A DNA stretch of 7,204 bases from Desulfobacteraceae bacterium (GTDB taxonomy: Bacteria; Desulfobacterota; Desulfobacteria; Desulfobacterales; SG8-13), in assembly GCA_029287875.1 (NCBI GenBank), contig JARFQH010000018.1:1-7204 (forward strand), written 5' to 3'. The notes under the pieces are model-generated. The model ran no database searches, was not told where the DNA came from, and worked only from the letters and a program-made list of their open reading frames with translations. Position numbers and translations under genes: made by a program. Below are positions 1-5,893 of the stretch, piece after piece (position 1 is the stretch's first letter; each line of letters starts with the position of its first letter).

Positions 1-2
1 CC

Positions 3-629
3 GATACGATGAGCATGCACGCCTTCGGCGGCTACCAGACCTATGATTTAAAGACCGCTCGGACACCACTTGGAACGCCTGCAGAATTTAACACCGGCAC
101 CGAAAGCACGTCGGTCAACTCGTGGATGCTCGGCCTGGGTGCCGATCTTAATTTCGGTCCTTTCTTTGTCAAACCGCAGGTGAGCTACTATCAGAACGGC
201 GCGGCCGCCGGCTGGCTCGGCGATCAATATCTCACGCCGACAAAGAGAGGCTTTGCCGCTGACCTCAATGCTAATGCTGGTACAGACTTCGATTTGAACA
301 TCATCAGTACCGACGTTCTCGACGGCAATAACCTGATGGCCATGCTGGCGCTTGGTTTCAAACCGACCGAAGCGCTGGGTCTCGAGTTCGGTGTCGGCTA
401 TGTGGGCTACGATACCGACAGTGTTGAAGGTTTCAGCATCAAAAATAACTATATGGAGTACTATCTGCAGGCCGTGTTCACGGTGGCCAAGGGTGTCTAC
501 ATCGTCCCGGAAATCGGCTACCGCGACTTCGGCACGGATGAGGGTGATCGGCCCCCATTTATCATTGCGCCGAATACCGACAATGGCAGCCTGTTTTACG
601 CCGGTGCCAAATGGCAGATCGACTTCTAA
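3..629 (+). CDS. Outer-membrane beta-barrel (porin-like) protein, C-terminal part
   Basis: The frame is open through the left edge, so this is the last 208 residues of a longer protein; the ATG at 9 is probably internal. The translation alternates polar and hydrophobic/aromatic residues in short stretches divided by Gly/Asn/Asp-rich turns, as in transmembrane beta-strands (for example MLGLGADLNFG, MLALGFKPTEALGLEFGVGY and YYLQAVFTVAKGVYIVPEIGY). It ends in LFYAGAKWQIDF. A terminal Phe after alternating hydrophobics is the usual signal recognised by the BAM machinery for outer-membrane insertion. The overall look resembles the trimeric porins of sulfate-reducing Desulfobacterota, which allow diffusion of small solutes, but the signal peptide and N-terminal strands are outside the window, so pore function is inferred. 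It appears to be the last gene of its transcription unit, since hairpins and a terminator follow directly. Confidence 0.75.
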   Translation, partial: DTMSMHAFGGYQTYDLKTARTPLGTPAEFNTGTESTSVNSWMLGLGADLNFGPFFVKPQVSYYQNGAAAGWLGDQYLTPTKRGFAADLNANAGTDFDLNIISTDVLDGNNLMAMLALGFKPTEALGLEFGVGYVGYDTDSVEGFSIKNNYMEYYLQAVFTVAKGVYIVPEIGYRDFGTDEGDRPPFIIAPNTDNGSLFYAGAKWQIDF

Positions 630-630
630 T

Positions 631-655
631 TTAGATTCCGTACCACCGAATCTAA
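631..655 (+). other. Small hairpin directly after the porin stop codon
   Basis: TTAGATTC (631-638) and GAATCTAA (648-655) form a perfect 8-bp inverted repeat with a 9-base loop, starting one base after the TAA stop. It has no T-tract of its own and lies 15 bases ahead of the strong terminator. It may protect the 3' end of the porin mRNA or slow the polymerase; this is an inference from position. Confidence 0.5.
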
Positions 656-670
656 GTACCTAAACAAAAA

Positions 671-699
671 AACCGGAGCTTCGGCTCCGGTTATTTTAT
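671..699 (+). terminator. Rho-independent terminator, probably bidirectional
   Basis: A perfect 9-bp stem, AACCGGAGC (671-679) with GCTCCGGTT (684-692), closes on a TTCG tetraloop, an unusually stable loop in RNA. On the plus strand it is followed by a T-rich run (691-699) and would end the porin transcript. Read on the minus strand, the same stem is followed by seven T residues and then GTTTA, which is an even better T-tract, so leftward transcripts should also stop here. Confidence 0.9.
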
Positions 700-720
700 G
701 GCGGTGGCGGACATGACCTC

Positions 721-754
721 TTGACAAAAATAAAGAAGTGTGGGAAATTCCCAC
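721..754 (+). promoter_or_regulatory. Candidate vapBC promoter and palindromic operator
   Basis: A consensus -35 hexamer, TTGACA, lies at 721-726. At 740-754 there is a perfect palindrome, GTGGGAA-A-TTCCCAC, ending one base before the vapB ATG at 756. With 17-bp spacing the -10 position would be GAAATT (744-749), a poor match inside the palindrome; AAAAAT (726-731) is an alternative -10 without a good -35. VapB-type antitoxins commonly repress their own operon by binding such palindromes through the AbrB-like domain, so the palindrome is the likely operator. The palindrome is seen directly; promoter placement is tentative. Confidence 0.55.
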
Positions 755-755
755 C

Positions 756-989
756 ATGAGCATATACAAAGTCGATACCAAAAAGCGGATCGTCTTGCCG
801 GGCGGGCGACCGGGGGATGTTTTCGACATCCAGCAGCAGACGGAAGGCCGTTTCCTGCTGATCCGACTCGAGAAGCCGGAGCGCAGCGAACGCATGAGCA
901 AAAAGGCCTGCCTGGAGGCCATGCGCAAGGCCCCCCTTCGACCAACGCTGACGTGGGAAAAACTTCGCGAACTGACCCGCGAACCATGA
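756..989 (+). CDS. vapB: VapB-type antitoxin with AbrB-like DNA-binding domain
   Basis: This 77-residue protein begins with an AbrB/MazE/SpoVT-like swapped-hairpin segment, roughly residues 3-40 (KVDTKKRIVLP, then PGDVFDI and GRFLLIRLEKP). A charged tail, residues 41-77, contains predicted helix-forming stretches and TWEKLRELTREP. In this family the N-terminal part dimerises and binds operator DNA, and the tail wraps around and blocks the partner PIN toxin. The stop codon overlaps the start of the toxin (ATGA, 986-989), the standard antitoxin-first arrangement. I chose the ATG at 756; an in-frame GTG at 738 would add MWEIPT, translating through the palindrome, and is less likely. The only Shine-Dalgarno candidate is a weak GGGA inside the palindrome. 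Membership in a toxin-antitoxin pair is well supported by the neighbour; the exact antitoxin subfamily is less certain. Confidence 0.8.
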   Translation: MSIYKVDTKKRIVLPGGRPGDVFDIQQQTEGRFLLIRLEKPERSERMSKKACLEAMRKAPLRPTLTWEKLRELTREP

Positions 990-1405
990 TCCTTCTGGAC
1001 ACCAACGTACTCGTCTACGCCTTCGATTCTGACGCGCCATTCTGTCAATGGGCCAGAGATACGATCGCCGATGCTGTGGCCGGTGACGGCGCCGCTATCA
1101 ATGCGGTGAGCCTGGCCGAGATTTGTGTCGGCGATGCGGATCCAGCAACCGCCGCCGACCGGATACGCAGCTGGGGTGTCGCGATCCTCGATGTGCCCGC
1201 CGCGGCGGCCGACGTCTGTGCCACGGCCTACCGCCGGTATCGGAAGCGGCGGATGTCTCAGTCTGATGCACCCGTTCCTGTCATGCCGCTGCCCGACTTT
1301 TTCATCGGCGCGCATGCCAGGATCATGGGCTATGAACTCGCCACTGCGGACCGAGGTCGGTTCCATACGGACTTCCCTTCCGTCTCTCTCATAATGCCGC
1401 CATGA
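986..1405 (+). CDS. vapC: VapC-type PIN-domain ribonuclease toxin
   Basis: The protein has 139 residues, a normal length for VapC. Acidic residues typical of a PIN-domain active site are present: Asp5 in MILLDTNVLVYAF, Glu45 in SLAEI, Asp104 in PLPDFFIGAHA and Asp122 in ATADRGRF. These coordinate Mg2+/Mn2+, and VapC family members cleave tRNA or rRNA to arrest translation when the antitoxin is degraded. The region between 46 and 100, with several helices, and the Arg/Lys-rich YRRYRKRR segment (82-89) fit substrate binding, but the target RNA cannot be read from sequence. The start codon overlaps the vapB stop by ATGA and has no good ribosome-binding site, so translation is probably coupled to vapB. 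All catalytic residues are intact, so the toxin is likely active. The C-terminus (SLIMPP) runs to 1405 without a clear terminator after it. Confidence 0.9.
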   Translation: MILLDTNVLVYAFDSDAPFCQWARDTIADAVAGDGAAINAVSLAEICVGDADPATAADRIRSWGVAILDVPAAAADVCATAYRRYRKRRMSQSDAPVPVMPLPDFFIGAHARIMGYELATADRGRFHTDFPSVSLIMPP

Positions 1406-1662
1406 TGTCACCGGGTTTCGCATCGCTGGGGCCCTTATCCCTGTCGTTAGAAAATCGACTTGTTCTGCCGGGTCGTGTAGAGTCTTAGTTTGTAACTTCT
1501 CCGCAAGATGCGAAGATGTGTTGTTAAAGTGAAACCACCTGATTTATCGGGAATAGGGTTACAGGTTTCAGCGCCGCCTCTGGCCGCCCAGTCTGATCGT
1601 GTAAGAAACACTTTTAAGCTTCTGTAAAAATTCCAAATCATAAATAATAACCTAAACTAATC

Positions 1663-1709
1663 GGTTCATGGTTCAAAGGTTCAGAGTTCAAAGGTTCAAG
1701 GGTTAAAGG
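1663..1709. repeat. Short tandem repeats of a GGTTCAAA-type unit
   Basis: The stretch is built of degenerate 7-8 base units resembling GGTTCAAA. The 13-mer GTTCAAAGGTTCA occurs twice, at 1671-1683 and 1686-1698, giving a 15-base period. Partial units flank it (GGTTCATG at 1663 and GGTTAAAGG at 1701). It has no apparent coding role. Confidence 0.7.
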
Positions 1710-1732
1710 AAAGACTTCAATCCTTCAACCCT
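1699..1732. other. Hairpin overlapping the end of the tandem repeats
   Basis: AGGGTTAAAGGA (1699-1710) and TCCTTCAACCCT (1721-1732) pair over 12 positions with one mismatch, around a 10-base loop. It lacks a T-tract on either strand, so it is not a standard terminator. It lies about 70 bases from the larger inverted repeat and may belong to the same repeat-derived region. Confidence 0.45.
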
Positions 1733-1802
1733 CGTATGAAACTTAACGGTGCGATTCCCGATGGAGAGGTCATCTTTAGAGATACTATCCTGAGTATTGG
1801 GA

Positions 1803-1921
1803 TATTCAAAAATGTCAAAATACAAGCACCAAAATACAAATAAATTCCAAATGACAATATCCAATGACCCAAACAGGTTTGTCATTTGGAATTTGGAGCT
1901 TGGAATTTGATATTTCGAATA
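1803..1921. repeat. Imperfect inverted repeat, MITE/REP-like intergenic element
   Basis: The inner arms match perfectly over 16 bases: 1842-1857 (AAATTCCAAATGACAA) and 1879-1894, with a 21-base centre. Outside these the similarity continues imperfectly to TATTC at 1803 on the left and GAATA ending at 1921 on the right; for example CAAGCACCAA on the left matches the reverse complement of TTGGAGCTTG on the right. The left arm carries about 10 extra bases (around 1832-1841). The whole unit can fold into one long stem. It ends about 58 bases downstream of the stop codon of the leftward operon, so it could form the 3' end of that mRNA. There is no open reading frame of merit in it; the 73-residue frame across it is simply the translated repeat. 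Confidence 0.7.
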
Positions 1922-1978
1922 CATCGATGCTCGGGATGGATCTATAAAGTTTGCCTTTCTAATTGGGTATAACGGGGT

Positions 1979-3445
1979 TTACGCCTGCCGCGGCGTGTTC
2001 TGGGAGGGGTCGATACCGACACGGCGGGCCAGATCGGACGTGAACAGGCCCTCCGGGTCGAGCTGCCGCTTGATCTCCAGGAGATCCCGATAGCGGGGGT
2101 AGACCCGGTAGAACTGTTCGGGCCTCAGGACCTGGTCCTTGGCGAGGTGGATCTTGCCGCCGCGCCGGACCGTCGCAGCGATGAGGCGGTCGACAGCCTC
2201 GCGGCTGGCAGCCGCCTGGTGCTTCTTGGGGTGGAACTCGAAGTTGAGGCTGTAGCCATCCTCGGAAAAGGAAATCAGGCAGTCGTCCGCTTTGTGGGCC
2301 CGCAGGATGGTTGTTACCGGGGGGCAGGGCGACGACCGGCAGATCCGCATCAGCTCGATGATGGATTCGCGCGCGCTGGATCGCGGAAAGCTGAGCTGAA
2401 CCGTGTATCCGCGGGGGCCGCACACCAGATGGGCCGGCGGTACGGTAAAGCTGGCCTCGAAATTGAACCTGAGGAAGAGTTCGCTGTTCGAGGAATGCCC
2501 GGTTTCCGACACCAGCTCGCACATGGCGTAGTAGAGCCGGTTGAACGAATTCATCATGAACCGCTGGCCTTGAAGCATGAGAGACAGGACCGGGCCGAAT
2601 TTTTCATGCAGCGCGAGACCGAAATGGCGGTGCCGTTCGAGGCGTTCGTAACCCGCTTCAAGGGCTTGACGGCGCTGTGATTCGGTCTCTTTGCGCGCGA
2701 GCCACTTCGCGGCGTGGATGACCGAGCGCCCGACTCGCGGGCCGCGAGCGTAGGCGTCCACCCACACGACGGCCGCATCGTGCGATTTTTCGATCCGCGC
2801 CATCGTCTCGAGCAACGCGTCGACGTCGGGCACCGGGATGCGGTCGATCTCGACGTAGGGCGAGGGAATCGGGCGCAGCTGGAGGGTCGCGTCCACGATG
2901 ACGCCGAGCAACCCGATGCCGCCCACGACCGCAGTGAAGAGCTCGTGCGACCGATCGATGTCGAGCGTCTCGCCGCTGGCGAGCAGGAGGGTCAGGCGGA
3001 CGACCTGATGGGCGAAGCTGCCGTTGTGCCAGGCATCCTTGCCGTTGACGTTGGCGCAGATCGCACCGGCGACGCTCGAATGCGATTCGGTCGGACTGGC
3101 GGGGAGCGTGAACAGGCGGTGATGGACCGCCCGGTATATATCGATGAGTCGGGTGCCGGCCTCGACGGTGATGCGGTTTTTTTCCTCGTCGATGTCGAGG
3201 ATGCGGTTCATGTCGCTCATGTCGAGCAGGGCCTGGCCGTCGTTGAGGGCCAGGTCTCCGTAACCGCGGCCGGCCCCGCGCACGCAAATGGTCATGCCGT
3301 TTCGGCGACAGTATTTCAGCGCCTCGCGGCATTGTTCGATCGTCGTCGGGCGGGCGACAAGGGAGCGCGTCCGAATTGAACCGACCAGTGAGCTCACCTC
3401 TTTCCACGCCATGAAGCTCGGATGGGTATGGGGGTCAGATGCCAT
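1979..3445 (-). CDS. DprE1-like FAD-dependent oxidase (VAO/FAD_binding_4 family)
   Basis: The 488-residue protein has a PCMH-type FAD domain over roughly residues 25-195: the pyrophosphate-binding RGAGRGYGD (56-64), the NVNGKDAWHNGSF segment (132-144) and VVGGIGLLGVIVDATLQL (173-190). The C-terminal part resembles decaprenylphosphoryl-ribose 2'-oxidase DprE1, including ISFSEDGYSLNFEF (391-404), IHLAKDQVLRPEQFYRVYPR (432-451) and LDPEGLFTSDLARRVGI (462-478). Lys436 aligns by eye with catalytic-site Lys418 of Mycobacterium tuberculosis DprE1; Asn401 stands where that enzyme has Cys387. DprE1 oxidises the 2'-OH of a polyprenyl-phosphoryl ribose before epimerisation by DprE2. Here the substrate is unknown, and sugar-1-lactone or alditol oxidase activity cannot be excluded. 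The start at 3445 is supported by AAGAGG six bases upstream. It is the last gene of the operon, 19 bases after the glycosyltransferase. No DprE2-like reductase is in the window. No signal peptide is seen. Confidence 0.85.
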   Translation of the reverse strand: MASDPHTHPSFMAWKEVSSLVGSIRTRSLVARPTTIEQCREALKYCRRNGMTICVRGAGRGYGDLALNDGQALLDMSDMNRILDIDEEKNRITVEAGTRLIDIYRAVHHRLFTLPASPTESHSSVAGAICANVNGKDAWHNGSFAHQVVRLTLLLASGETLDIDRSHELFTAVVGGIGLLGVIVDATLQLRPIPSPYVEIDRIPVPDVDALLETMARIEKSHDAAVVWVDAYARGPRVGRSVIHAAKWLARKETESQRRQALEAGYERLERHRHFGLALHEKFGPVLSLMLQGQRFMMNSFNRLYYAMCELVSETGHSSNSELFLRFNFEASFTVPPAHLVCGPRGYTVQLSFPRSSARESIIELMRICRSSPCPPVTTILRAHKADDCLISFSEDGYSLNFEFHPKKHQAAASREAVDRLIAATVRRGGKIHLAKDQVLRPEQFYRVYPRYRDLLEIKRQLDPEGLFTSDLARRVGIDPSQNTPRQA

Positions 3446-3451
3446 GGAGAA

Positions 3452-3457
3452 CCTCTT
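3452..3457 (-). promoter_or_regulatory. Ribosome-binding site of the DprE1-like gene
   Basis: On the minus strand AAGAGG lies six bases before the ATG at 3445. This fixes the start, over the internal Met12, and sits inside the 19-base gap after the glycosyltransferase stop codon. Confidence 0.7.
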
Positions 3458-3464
3458 AAATTAT

Positions 3465-4667
3465 CTAATTATAAAGAACCTCGCGCGCCTTCTCCAAAAC
3501 CTCTTCTACCCGAATCAGTTTCAGGCAGACATTGTCGCCGTCGCAGGGTGAGTTGCGGTGATTGTAGGCGGTCAGACACGGGGCACACGCCAGCGGCACA
3601 TCCATGACAACGGTGCGGGTGTTCAGCGGACCGTACAAAGCGGGGGTTTCGGGTCCGAAGAAGATGATGACCGGTACCGGTGTCAGCGCCGCAAATTGAC
3701 CGGGCCCGCCGTCATTTGTGATCAGGAGCGCTGCCAGGTGAAACAGGACCATCAACTCGCGCACCGATTGGGTAAAGCCGGTTAAATCGGCGCAGAAGGG
3801 CGTGCTGCAGGAGGACACAATTTTTTCGGCCAGGGGTTTATCTTCCGCGAGGCCGATAATTCCCACACAGCAGCCGTCCTGGATCAGATCGGCCGACAGG
3901 CGGCAAAAGGACTCCAGGGGCCAGGCGCGGATCGGCAGGATTCCCCCGCCGGGGTAAATCAGCACCAATTTTCGGCCGTGCGCGACGCCGGCGGACCAGA
4001 AGGTCTGCAGTCGGTTTCGCATCGCGTCGATTTCAGACGGGCTGATAGTGACTTTAGGCGGCGGCGCCTCGACGTCAACCATCCGTTTGGCTTTTGGCAC
4101 CGTTTCCGATTCGATGGCCTCAACGAGGGTGACGAACTGCCGCGAGATATGCTGATAGGGGTTGTAGAGAACCGGCCGGTTGATGAAATTGCCGCGATAG
4201 AGCCCTTCCTGGGTATGAGGGTGGAAGCCGACCCGGATGGCGGCACCGCTCAAAAAGCTCAGAATGCTGCTGATCCGGTGGAACAATTCGCAGTCGATGA
4301 CCGTGTCGAAGCGGATGCGGCGCATGTCCGACCACACCCGGAGAATATCTTTAAGAAGCGTGAGAATGGAGGAGGGGTCGATGGCGAGGATGTCGGATGC
4401 GGGGACGTAGTTCAGAATGTTCACGATTTCGCGGTTCTTTTTGAACAGCAGAACGCTTACGGACGTCTGGGGATACTTGCGCTCGATCCGCTCGAACATG
4501 GCGTGGGCATGAACCCAGCTCCCCATTTCCGACAGGAGAATAACCAGGATCTTATCGACCCGGGGTGTTTTTCCCGGTCTTGTCCTCTTGATGTGGAAAA
4601 GCGAAAAGACGCGGCAGAGAAAAGAGCCGAAAATGCGGTCAATTTTTCGCTGGGCAGCGATATCCAT
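3465..4667 (-). CDS. Glycosyltransferase family 9 (heptosyltransferase-like) protein
   Basis: This 400-residue protein has the two-lobed GT-B layout of ADP-heptose:LPS heptosyltransferases. The N-terminal lobe starts with KILVILLSEMGSWVHAHAMF (39-58). The linker is near residues 200-225. The C-terminal, nucleotide-sugar-binding lobe contains LIYPGGG (236-242), WPLESFCRLSADL (249-261), DLTGFTQSVREL (294-305) and the family hallmark TNDGGPGQFAALTPVPVIIFFGPE (317-340). A Cys-rich tail (CAPCLTAYNHRNSPC, then VCLKLI) is typical of many GT9 proteins. GT9 enzymes add sugars, usually heptose, to LPS core on the cytoplasmic face of the inner membrane. The expected catalytic Asp in the N-terminal LG/MGD motif is replaced by Ser50 (SEMGS), so donor, acceptor and even activity are open. 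The gene starts six bases after the upstream stop codon with only a weak GAG-containing site, which suggests translational coupling. Confidence 0.85.
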   Translation of the reverse strand: MDIAAQRKIDRIFGSFLCRVFSLFHIKRTRPGKTPRVDKILVILLSEMGSWVHAHAMFERIERKYPQTSVSVLLFKKNREIVNILNYVPASDILAIDPSSILTLLKDILRVWSDMRRIRFDTVIDCELFHRISSILSFLSGAAIRVGFHPHTQEGLYRGNFINRPVLYNPYQHISRQFVTLVEAIESETVPKAKRMVDVEAPPPKVTISPSEIDAMRNRLQTFWSAGVAHGRKLVLIYPGGGILPIRAWPLESFCRLSADLIQDGCCVGIIGLAEDKPLAEKIVSSCSTPFCADLTGFTQSVRELMVLFHLAALLITNDGGPGQFAALTPVPVIIFFGPETPALYGPLNTRTVVMDVPLACAPCLTAYNHRNSPCDGDNVCLKLIRVEEVLEKAREVLYN

Positions 4668-4673
4668 GGTTTC

Positions 4674-5849
4674 TCAATCTAACGTCCGCCGCATCCGCTC
4701 CAGGGCGCAGGCCAGGCGGTCGTCCGGGACGGTGAGGGACATGCGAAAAAACCCCTCGCCGTTCTTGCCGAAGGCACTTCCCGCGGTAACGAGCACATGG
4801 GCTTTATCCAGCAGGCGGGTCGTGAATTCTATCGATGTCATACCGTTTGGAACCGGCAGCCACAAGTAGAACGTTCCCTTGCCGACATGGGCGTCACTGT
4901 CAATACCCCATTTCCGAATTTCTGCCAGCGCCATGGCCCGGCGCCTGGCATAGATGCGAATCATCTTTTCGATATCTTCGTCGCCGTCGTCCAGGGCCTT
5001 GATGCTGGCCAGCTGAATGGCATTGAAGATTCCCGATGTCACGTTTTCCTTGAACTTCGACATGGCCTGGATGATGGCCGGATTTCCGGCGGCCATGCCG
5101 ATTCTCCAGCCGGTCATATTGTATGTCTTGCTCAGGGAGTTGAACTCGACACAGATTTCCTTGGCACCGGGAACCTGGAGAAGGCTCAATTTCTCGCCAC
5201 CGGGCAGGACGATCTCGCTGTAGGGGTTGTCATGCACCAGGAAAATCTGGTGCGCTTTGGCCCAGGCCACCAGCCGGGTGAAAAATTCTGGGGTGGCACA
5301 GGTGCCGGTCGGGTTGTGCGGGTAGTTGAAAAAGAAGACTTTTGCTCCCCGGCAAACCGATTCGGGTATGTCGTCCAGGTCGGGCAGGTATCCGTTTTTT
5401 GCCAGGAGGGGGATCGGGTATGGTTTTCCGCCCACAATCGGTATGTTGGCAAGGTAGCCGGGGTAGCCGGGATCGGTCACCATGACCACTTCGCCCGGAT
5501 TGACGACGGCCATCAGAAGATTGTGGATGCCTTCCTTGGAGCCGCTCAGGCCAAGGACTTCGTCTTCAGGGTCGAGGTGAACCCCGTATTTGCGCTTGTA
5601 CCAGCGGGCCACGGCGGCCCTGAAAGCGTGCATACCTCTTTGTTCATCGGTCGGGTACTGGTGATTGCTCGGGTCGAGCGCCGCCCGGCGCAAACTTTCG
5701 ATGATGTAAACCGGCGTCGGTTCCACCGGGTCCCCGACGGCAAGGGAGACAAAATCGGTCCCGCAGGCCTCCATCTGCTTGATCCGGTCCCGCAGTTCCA
5801 TGAAAAGATACGGGGGTATGTTCTTCAATCGATCGGCAACGATGTTCAT
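4674..5849 (-). CDS. Class I/II PLP aminotransferase, LL-diaminopimelate aminotransferase (DapL) type
   Basis: With the start at 5849 the protein has 391 residues, in the normal range for DapL. The fold-type I landmarks are intact: an N-terminal ADRLKNIPPYLF segment (5-16), LAVGDPVEPTP (36-46), Asn179 in YPHNPTG, Asp207 and Tyr210 in HDNPYSE, the PLP-binding Lys241 in SLSKTYNMTGWR, and Arg369 in GEGFFRMSLTVPD, which would hold the substrate carboxylate. The whole length resembles the DapL group, which converts tetrahydrodipicolinate and glutamate directly to LL-diaminopimelate for lysine and peptidoglycan. No other dap gene is nearby; the neighbours are a DegT aminotransferase and glycan-type enzymes. 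It could therefore be a paralogue with another amino-acid or keto-acid substrate, hence no gene symbol. An ATG at 5894 overlapping the upstream stop (TAATG) would add 15 residues but lacks a ribosome-binding site; the start at 5849 has a strong one. Confidence 0.85.
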   Translation of the reverse strand: MNIVADRLKNIPPYLFMELRDRIKQMEACGTDFVSLAVGDPVEPTPVYIIESLRRAALDPSNHQYPTDEQRGMHAFRAAVARWYKRKYGVHLDPEDEVLGLSGSKEGIHNLLMAVVNPGEVVMVTDPGYPGYLANIPIVGGKPYPIPLLAKNGYLPDLDDIPESVCRGAKVFFFNYPHNPTGTCATPEFFTRLVAWAKAHQIFLVHDNPYSEIVLPGGEKLSLLQVPGAKEICVEFNSLSKTYNMTGWRIGMAAGNPAIIQAMSKFKENVTSGIFNAIQLASIKALDDGDEDIEKMIRIYARRRAMALAEIRKWGIDSDAHVGKGTFYLWLPVPNGMTSIEFTTRLLDKAHVLVTAGSAFGKNGEGFFRMSLTVPDDRLACALERMRRTLD

Positions 5850-5858
5850 GCGTGCAAG

Positions 5859-5867
5859 TCCTCTCCC
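5859..5867 (-). promoter_or_regulatory. Ribosome-binding site choosing the start of the DapL-type gene
   Basis: On the minus strand GGGAGAGGA lies nine bases before the ATG at 5849. This purine-rich site, together with the match of residue 5 onward to the family's usual N-terminus, favours 5849 over the in-frame ATG at 5894. Confidence 0.75.
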
Positions 5868-5893
5868 GCCGCACCGCCGGATGACAGGCCGCA

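Larger units (their letters stand above)
1406..1978. other. Intergenic region between convergent vapBC and the leftward operon
   Basis: No credible gene is visible in these 573 bases. The left part (about 1406-1620) has mixed composition and contains only weak inverted repeats, such as GAAACC (1531-1536) with GGTTTC (1564-1569), and GTGT (1599-1602) with ACAC (1608-1611) followed by TTTT. The latter is at best a feeble terminator for vapBC. The right part (about 1620-1960) is clearly AT-rich and carries the repeats listed separately. The motif AAATTCCAAAT occurs at 1628-1638 and again at 1842-1852, where it forms the inner arm of the large inverted repeat, so the repeat-derived DNA may begin near 1628. 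No tRNA, rRNA, CRISPR or transposase remnant was recognised. Confidence 0.6.

Noticed and set aside
626..1423. Long minus-strand frame of 265 codons opposite vapBC
   Set aside because: It is antisense to two well-supported genes, is low in recognisable motifs and is rich in Arg/Gly/Pro as expected for a shadow frame in GC-rich DNA.
1599..1616. Terminator for vapBC (GTGT/ACAC followed by TTTT)
   Set aside because: A 4-bp AT-containing stem is too weak to call a terminator; mentioned only in the intergenic description.
1447..1641. Minus-strand 64-codon frame
   Set aside because: There is no ribosome-binding site before its ATG, no recognisable domain, and it lies in a region with no coding character.
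1406..1660. Possible integron attC site after the toxin-antitoxin pair (GTTAG near 1446)
   Set aside because: Only one weak GTTRRRY-like core is visible; no matching inverse core or attC-like fold could be found, and no integrase is present.
1663..1709. CRISPR array
   Set aside because: The repeat units are 7-8 bases with a 15-base period and no unique spacers of normal length.
1703..1924. Minus-strand 73-codon frame
   Set aside because: It is the translation of the inverted-repeat region; its apparent KFQ/NLF patterns come from the AAATTCCAAAT repeats.
2147..3379. Plus-strand frames (2147-2680 and 2714-3379) opposite the DprE1-like gene
   Set aside because: They are compositional shadows of the 488-residue oxidase and show no family motifs.
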